DNA of 64,000 nt from Leeuwenhoekiella sp044542075. GTDB lineage: Bacteria; Bacteroidota; Bacteroidia; Flavobacteriales; Flavobacteriaceae. The first letter of the stretch is position 1. Every line of letters starts with the position of its first letter. Under the pieces are notes generated by a model. That model was given only the letters and a program-made list of their open reading frames with translations, searched no databases and was not told the DNA's origin. The DNA lies in the NCBI RefSeq assembly GCF_044542075.1, contig NZ_JBITTU010000006.1:248001-312000 (forward strand), written 5' to 3'. The position numbers and the translations under genes were made by a program. Shown here one piece after another: positions 59,853-64,000 of the stretch.

Positions 59853-60001
59853 TATGTTAAAATTAGAATTTTACCTCAATTTGTAAATGTAAGTTTTTAC
59901 TTACGCGTATTATTTTTTTAATGTTAGAAGGATTTTTTTTTCTGTTAAAACTATAATTGTTAACTTGGTTGCATATTATAAACTGTTTGAAATATTTTAA
60001 T

Positions 60002-60014
60002 GTGTTTTAAACAC
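60002..60014. promoter_or_regulatory. 13-base palindrome upstream of the small secreted peptide gene
   Basis: GTGTTTTAAACAC, a palindrome around one centre base, about 95 bases before the start at 60108. Could be an operator; nothing else supports it. The rest of the gap from 59853 to 60107 shows a promoter-like CATCTTTG at 60064-60071, one base off consensus. Confidence 0.3.
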
Positions 60015-60107
60015 TTGCGAAAGTAGGTATTATTTTAAATTATGTATTGTGTTCTGTGTTGAGCATCTTTGTATCAACAAATCATTAACACTCAAACACA
60101 TTACATT

Positions 60108-60245
60108 ATGAAAATTAAAGCTTTACTCCTAGGCCTTTTAATTGCAGGTGCAACAGCAGTTACTTACACAGTACAAAACGACAATGCAGATTATGCAGCA
60201 AAGAAAATTGAGAAAAGCAGGATCTCTATCCCTACTAACGGGTAG
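60108..60245 (+). CDS. small secreted peptide
   Basis: A 45-codon gene too short for the usual ORF cutoff. The product starts with a signal peptide, MKIKALLLGLLIAGATAVTY, and leaves a short mature part ending KKIEKSRISIPTNG. An A-rich upstream stretch and a strong hairpin 54 bases after the stop support it as a real transcription unit. It resembles the many small exported peptides of flavobacterial genomes; no function can be named. Its 3' end overlaps the start of the membrane protein gene in another frame. Confidence 0.7.
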   Translation: MKIKALLLGLLIAGATAVTYTVQNDNADYAAKKIEKSRISIPTNG

Positions 60246-60756
60246 TCTAGTAGCGGCATTCATTGCTGCTTCACCTTATTTTTTCTATTTATACGAAGGT
60301 TTCCCACGTTCCAAAACGTGGGAAACTTCTTTTTTTGGATTAACCCTAAAATATGAGAGTATAAATTTTGATGGCGTAGATGTCGTGGCGTGGATAATAT
60401 TTAGTAAGACTATTCCTTTACTTTTATTTTTAATCTGGTTTTTTACCTGTAAGCACTGGTGGTATCATGCAATACTAGTTCCTATTTGCATGTATTTCTT
60501 TCAAATCATGAGTACATTTAATGATGACTTGGCTTTTACCGATAGTGTGGACATTTATTATATGGCACCCATAATTCTTGTCGCACTCATTTTTCTTTAT
60601 ACAATCAGAATGAAAATTTTTGACCGTATCCACAACATTGATTTATCAGAACTAGAGCGTGTTTCTTTAAAGGGAGAAATCAAACATGAAAACTTAAAAA
60701 GTTTTCAAAATGATGATATTGATGATGACGACGATGAGCCTTTATTTATGGGTTAA
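60193..60756 (+). CDS. hypothetical membrane protein, overlapping the small peptide gene
   Basis: A 187-residue protein read from the ATG at 60193 (alternatives ATG 60184 and TTG 60142 lengthen it within the overlapped region). Four or five membrane helices: SLSLLTGSLVAAFIAASPYF near the start, TIPLLLFLIWFFTC, the HAILVPICMYFFQI helix and YYMAPIILVALIFLYTI. The tail is acidic (DDIDDDDDEPLFMG). I do not recognise the family. It overlaps the small peptide gene by 53 bases in a different frame and contains a terminator-like hairpin in its own coding sequence. Confidence 0.75.
   Translation: MQQRKLRKAGSLSLLTGSLVAAFIAASPYFFYLYEGFPRSKTWETSFFGLTLKYESINFDGVDVVAWIIFSKTIPLLLFLIWFFTCKHWWYHAILVPICMYFFQIMSTFNDDLAFTDSVDIYYMAPIILVALIFLYTIRMKIFDRIHNIDLSELERVSLKGEIKHENLKSFQNDDIDDDDDEPLFMG
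60299..60336 (+). terminator. terminator hairpin inside the membrane protein gene
   Basis: Perfect 12-base stem (gtttcccacgtt / aacgtgggaaac), four-base loop and TTCTTTTTTT tail: a textbook rho-independent terminator, located 54 bases after the small peptide stop but within codons 36-48 of the overlapping gene. Confidence 0.85.
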
Positions 60757-60842
60757 TTTCATTAAAAATATACCTTTCCCAGGTCTTTTTTCCTTATTAT
60801 ATTTATCCGTATTTTGAAAACTAGAATACGATAAACTCTCAA

Positions 60843-62039
60843 ATGATTTCAAACAGTCCGTTTACTCGAGAAGAATTACTTCCTCAAGAAGAAAAACTAG
60901 AAATAGAACAGCGTAAAGGTTCTCTTTTTATAGGGATACCTAAAGAAAATCACTTCCAAGAAAAACGAGTTTGTTTAACACCAGATGCTGTAGGTGCTCT
61001 TGTTGCTCATGGCCATCGTGTGTTAATGGAAACTAATGCAGGTGAGGACGCTCGGTTTTCTGATCACGATTATTCTGAGGCTGGTGCAGAAATTACTGCA
61101 GATAAAGCTAAAGTATTTGGATGCCCAATGGTTCTTAAAGTAGAACCACCTTCTTTAGAAGAGTTAGAGTTGATAAAACCACAAACCGTTATAATTTCTG
61201 CGTTACAATTAAAAACGCAAAAAAAAGAATATTTTAAAGTACTAGCCACAAAGCGTATTACTGCTCTAGCCTTTGAATTTATTAAAGATGCTGATGGAAC
61301 CTATCCTGCAGTACGAGCTTTGAGCGAAATTGCGGGAACTGCCTCTATATTATTGGCTTCTGAGCTAATGTCAAGGCAAAATCATGGAAATGGTCTTATG
61401 TTTGGTAATATAAGTGGTGTTCCTCCTACTGAAGTAGTCATTGTGGGTGCAGGCACCGTTGGTGAGTTTGCAACACGATCAGCATTAGGATTGGGTGCAA
61501 ATGTGAAAGTATTTGACAACTCTCTTACTAAGTTGAGAAGCTTACAGGTAAATGTAGGTCAACCTATTTACACCTCTACCATTCAACCAAAAAATCTTTT
61601 AAAAGCCTTACGCCGCTGTGATGTTGCTATAGGTGCTGTACGTGGTAAAGACAGATCTCCAGTTATTGTTACTGAAACTATGATTGAGTATATGAAGCCG
61701 GGTTCTATAATTATAGACGTGAGTATAGATATGGGCGGTTGTTTTGAAACTAGCGAAGTTACTACGCACGATAAACCTACTTTTGTAAAACATGGAGTTA
61801 TTCATTATTGTGTGCCCAACATACCTTCGCGATACGCACGAACTTCCTCTATATCAATAAGTAATATTTTTACACCGTATTTGCTTGAAATTGGCGAACA
61901 CGGAGGCTTAGAAAATAGCCTGCGCATGAACAAAGGTTTAAAAAATGGATTGTATTTTTACCGCGGAATTCTAACCAGTAAATCTGTTGCAGAGTGGTTT
62001 GATTTACCTTTTAGAGATATCAATCTCTTATTTTTCTAA
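60843..62039 (+). CDS. ald: alanine dehydrogenase
   Basis: A 398-residue NAD-dependent enzyme for reversible deamination of alanine to pyruvate. N-terminal IGIPKENHFQEKRVCLTPDAV and LKVEPPSLEELELIKPQTV carry substrate-contact residues; the Rossmann motif is VGAGTVGEFATRSALGLGANVKVFD. The protein has a roughly 25-residue N-terminal extension beyond the family start. It may be part of an amino-acid catabolism set with the proline dehydrogenase at 62488. Confidence 0.9.
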   Translation: MISNSPFTREELLPQEEKLEIEQRKGSLFIGIPKENHFQEKRVCLTPDAVGALVAHGHRVLMETNAGEDARFSDHDYSEAGAEITADKAKVFGCPMVLKVEPPSLEELELIKPQTVIISALQLKTQKKEYFKVLATKRITALAFEFIKDADGTYPAVRALSEIAGTASILLASELMSRQNHGNGLMFGNISGVPPTEVVIVGAGTVGEFATRSALGLGANVKVFDNSLTKLRSLQVNVGQPIYTSTIQPKNLLKALRRCDVAIGAVRGKDRSPVIVTETMIEYMKPGSIIIDVSIDMGGCFETSEVTTHDKPTFVKHGVIHYCVPNIPSRYARTSSISISNIFTPYLLEIGEHGGLENSLRMNKGLKNGLYFYRGILTSKSVAEWFDLPFRDINLLFF

Positions 62040-62054
62040 ATTCTATTTAAACTT

Positions 62055-62438
62055 ATGAGAGTTTTACATCGCACCGGTTATTATTTAGGTGGTTTTTCTA
62101 TTGGTCTTATTTTACTTGCTTTTTTTGTTAAAGGCAGCGGGGTTGAGCTTCCTTCTTGCGATTACATGCCTAACGCGCGTGTTTTAAAGACTATACGAAA
62201 TAATGGCTATGCATTATCTCAAAATGCCGAAAAAGAACTCCAGGCATTACAATTAGATACAACAGATTTAAATGTTTTATTCCTTGAGGGTGAGGTAGAT
62301 TTTAATAAAAGTGATACCCGCAGAGAACCTTGTGGTTTTTACAATATTTATTCTCAGGAATCTGTAGAAACACCTATTATAGCAACTTTAGAGAACTGTA
62401 ATGAAAAATTTACAGTATTAAGTGTAGAAAAAAAATAG
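62055..62438 (+). CDS. DUF4258-like membrane-anchored protein
   Basis: A 127-residue protein with one N-terminal hydrophobic helix (YYLGGFSIGLILLAFFV), a short extracytoplasmic or cytoplasmic domain with four cysteines (CDYMPNARVLKTI, REPCGFY, LENCNEKF) and a sequence close to DUF4258 proteins of flavobacteria. It starts 16 bases after the ald stop, so the two may share a transcript. No function known. Confidence 0.72.
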   Translation: MRVLHRTGYYLGGFSIGLILLAFFVKGSGVELPSCDYMPNARVLKTIRNNGYALSQNAEKELQALQLDTTDLNVLFLEGEVDFNKSDTRREPCGFYNIYSQESVETPIIATLENCNEKFTVLSVEKK

Positions 62439-62472
62439 ACAGCTTAAAATTTTACTTAAACAGTCTATTTTT
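62431..62472. terminator. bidirectional terminator
   Basis: Ten-base stem aaaaatagac / gtctattttt, whose left arm contains the stop codon of the DUF4258-like gene, with a 22-base loop that can pair further. Separates it from the convergent proline dehydrogenase gene. Confidence 0.7.
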
Positions 62473-62487
62473 CTAAGATTTATCTTT

Positions 62488-63660
62488 TTAAACATCTCTT
62501 CTTTTACGTTCTTGTTTTATCAAACTTAACTCACGATTAGTTTGACCTGCAACAGACGTATTTTCTTCCGCTCTGCGTATTAAATAAGGCATAACATCCT
62601 TTACTGGTCCAAATGGGACATATTTAGCCACATTGTAACCATTCTCAGCTAAATTAAAACTTATGTGGTCACTCATACCGTAAAGTTGTCCAAACCATAT
62701 ACGCGGATCTTCGTAAACAATTCCTTTTTGCTCCATTATTTCGATAGCTAGATAATTGCTCTCTTCATTATGGGAGCCTACAAATGCCCAGATATCGTCA
62801 AGATTGTCTAAAACGTATACCAGCATCGCATTAAAATGTGCATCAGTTTCTGGTTTGTCTTTACAAATAGGAGAATCATATCCTTTTTCTTCTGCACGGG
62901 CTCGCTCTTTTTCCATATAAGCCCCGCGAACGATCTTCATTCCTAGTTTATACCCCTTTTCTATAGAGTCTAGATGCAATTCTTTTAAATAAGCAAGACG
63001 ATCCCAACGATAGCATTGTAATGTGTTAAAAACAATAGGCTTTTCTGTATTGTACTTGCGCATCATAGTCAAAACCAAGTCATCTGCAGCACCCTGCATC
63101 CAGCTTTCTTCTGCATCTACAAGTAATTTTATATCACATTCTTTAGCAACTTTACAAATAGTATCAAAACGAGTAATAATGCGTTCCCACTCTTGTTGTT
63201 CGGCAGGTGTAAGTTCTTCTTTTTCGGTAACCTTTCTAAAAACTTCAAATCTTCCAAAACCTGTAGGTTTAAAAACCGAAAAAGGCATACCCGGTTTATC
63301 TTTAGCAAAACGAATAAGACTAATAACACGATCTAGAGCTTCATCAAATAAATCTTCGGTCTCTTTACCCTCAACCGAAAAATCTAAAACAGAGTGAACC
63401 CCTTTGTCATACATCTTTTCAATAACTGAAACACAATCCTTCTCACTTACACCGCCACAAAAATGATCAAAAACGGTTGCCCGTATAAGACCTTCTACAG
63501 GAAGGTTTGCATTTAAAGCAAAACGCGTAACAGCAGTACCTATTTTTACCAGAGGTTGCTTTGATATCATCTTAAAAAGAAAATAGGCACGCTCTAACTC
63601 ACTATCTGTTTTTAAAGAAAATGCATTTTTTGTATTATCAAATATCTTTTGTTCTAACAT
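62488..63660 (-). CDS. proline dehydrogenase
   Basis: A 390-residue FAD-dependent TIM barrel that oxidises proline to pyrroline-5-carboxylate. Marks: VLDFSVEGKETEDLFDEAL, FSVFKPTGFGR, LLVDAEESWMQGAADDL, NTLQCYRWDRLAYL and KIVRGAYMEKERARAEEKG. The stand-alone type (no PutA aldehyde dehydrogenase part). Promoter box ten bases before the start region. Lies between the alanine dehydrogenase group and aroB. Confidence 0.93.
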   Translation of the reverse strand: MLEQKIFDNTKNAFSLKTDSELERAYFLFKMISKQPLVKIGTAVTRFALNANLPVEGLIRATVFDHFCGGVSEKDCVSVIEKMYDKGVHSVLDFSVEGKETEDLFDEALDRVISLIRFAKDKPGMPFSVFKPTGFGRFEVFRKVTEKEELTPAEQQEWERIITRFDTICKVAKECDIKLLVDAEESWMQGAADDLVLTMMRKYNTEKPIVFNTLQCYRWDRLAYLKELHLDSIEKGYKLGMKIVRGAYMEKERARAEEKGYDSPICKDKPETDAHFNAMLVYVLDNLDDIWAFVGSHNEESNYLAIEIMEQKGIVYEDPRIWFGQLYGMSDHISFNLAENGYNVAKYVPFGPVKDVMPYLIRRAEENTSVAGQTNRELSLIKQERKRRDV

Positions 63661-63677
63661 AATTCAACTTTAGGCGC

Positions 63678-63685
63678 CAAATATA
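63678..63685 (-). promoter_or_regulatory. TAnnTTTG promoter box of proline dehydrogenase
   Basis: TATATTTG on the minus strand, 17 bases before the start codon. The -33 element is unclear. Confidence 0.4.
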
Positions 63686-63748
63686 ATCACAATCGCAAAC
63701 CTAGTTTTAATAAAAGATACTAATTTCACATTTTTAAAGTACTTTAAC

Positions 63749-64000
63749 ATGCAAGCTATAAAAGCAAAAAACTACGATGTAGTTTTTACAGATTCTGGTT
63801 ATCAAAATTTGAACAAAATTTTAAAGGAGAAAGAATATAGTATTCTCTTTATATTAGTAGACAGTAACACCCACGAAAGTTGTCTTGCTCATTTTCTTCA
63901 ACAAGTTGAGACATCCCAAACTATTGAAATTATAGAAATCGAGCCTGGTGAAGAATTTAAAAATCTGGAAACTTGTGAAGGTGTTTGGGCTGCTTTATCA
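63749..64000 (+). CDS. aroB: 3-dehydroquinate synthase, N-terminal part
   Basis: The first 84 codons of an open frame that runs off the window. ATG at 63749-63751. The segment ILFILVDSNTHESCLAHFL and the following EIIEIEPGEEFKNLETCEGV match the N-terminal NAD-binding half of AroB, with the xxDxNTHE motif typical of bacterial enzymes. AroB closes the ring in the second step of the shikimate pathway. Divergent from proline dehydrogenase. Confidence 0.85.
   Translation, partial: MQAIKAKNYDVVFTDSGYQNLNKILKEKEYSILFILVDSNTHESCLAHFLQQVETSQTIEIIEIEPGEEFKNLETCEGVWAALS

Noticed and set aside
60142..60192. TTG start at 60142 for the membrane protein
   Set aside because: The extra residues are Gln/Thr-rich and lie wholly inside the small peptide gene; ATG at 60193 gives a normal basic start before the first membrane helix.
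1..64000. CRISPR arrays, tRNA and rRNA genes, insertion sequences, prophage or integrative elements
   Set aside because: No regularly spaced repeats, cloverleaf, transposase, integrase or phage structural gene was found on reading both strands.

Overview
The window is a stretch of chromosome from an AT-rich member of the Bacteroidota, almost certainly a marine-type Flavobacteriaceae. Evidence: promoter-like TAnnTTTG boxes instead of classical -10 boxes, A-rich start regions with little Shine-Dalgarno, a PorX regulator (type IX secretion and gliding), a fused LpxC/FabZ, fused HisB and HisIE, and typical flavobacterial secreted proteins. The genus cannot be fixed from the sequence. No rRNA, tRNA, CRISPR array, prophage, insertion sequence or replication origin was seen. 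Genes are densely packed, with several 1-4 base start/stop overlaps and convergent stop codons that share bases.

Layout. 1-8.1 kb: EamA permeases, two secreted proteins of unknown function, a YeiH/LysR pair, a PepSY membrane protein, and a tightly coupled selO - small gene - msrA operon (protein AMPylation and methionine sulfoxide repair). 8.4-16 kb: YtxH-like protein, outer membrane barrel, a stand-alone LpxD, a secreted GH3 glucosidase, a Crp/Fnr regulator, a VF530-type protein beside a long SDR enzyme, and a cold shock protein with a possible 300-base leader. 16.5-24 kb: trehalose synthase fused to a maltokinase-like domain, a zinc alcohol dehydrogenase, a permease, a J-domain/KTSC protein, an MBL hydrolase and a second PepSY protein. 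24.4-37 kb: pseudouridine synthase, a GMC oxidoreductase with its gluconate-dehydrogenase-type subunit 3, an FAD oxidoreductase, two DoxX-like proteins, a DUF2237 protein, an RhlE-like helicase, the agmatine-to-putrescine pair AguA/AguB, RecQ, a secreted C1q-like protein and a thiol peroxidase-like protein.

37.3-45.2 kb: a complete histidine operon read right to left (hisG-D-C-B-H-[four-helix gene]-A-F-IE). It is preceded by a leader peptide of 18 residues with four consecutive His codons and a terminator hairpin, a classical attenuator not annotated by standard ORF calling. The operon also carries a foreign four-helix-bundle gene, a repeat-derived insertion inside hisA, and short palindromes in its spacers. 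45.3-57.8 kb: an OmpA-like/HhH pair, prohibitin, a VWA membrane protein, fabG, sucD, and a lipid A/elongation factor operon (HD hydrolase, lpxD, lpxC/fabZ, lpxA, efp, a further lpxD-like gene, NTF2-like). 57.9-64 kb: porX, tsaE, an unannotated 45-residue secreted peptide that overlaps a membrane protein gene, alanine dehydrogenase, a DUF4258-like protein, proline dehydrogenase and the start of aroB.

Most genes are housekeeping. The observations that most merit follow-up are the small secreted peptide gene whose textbook terminator lies inside the overlapping downstream gene (60.1-60.8 kb), the his leader attenuator, the repeat insertion in hisA, three LpxD-like enzymes within 47 kb, and the Asp-to-Asn change in the maltokinase-like half of the trehalose synthase fusion.
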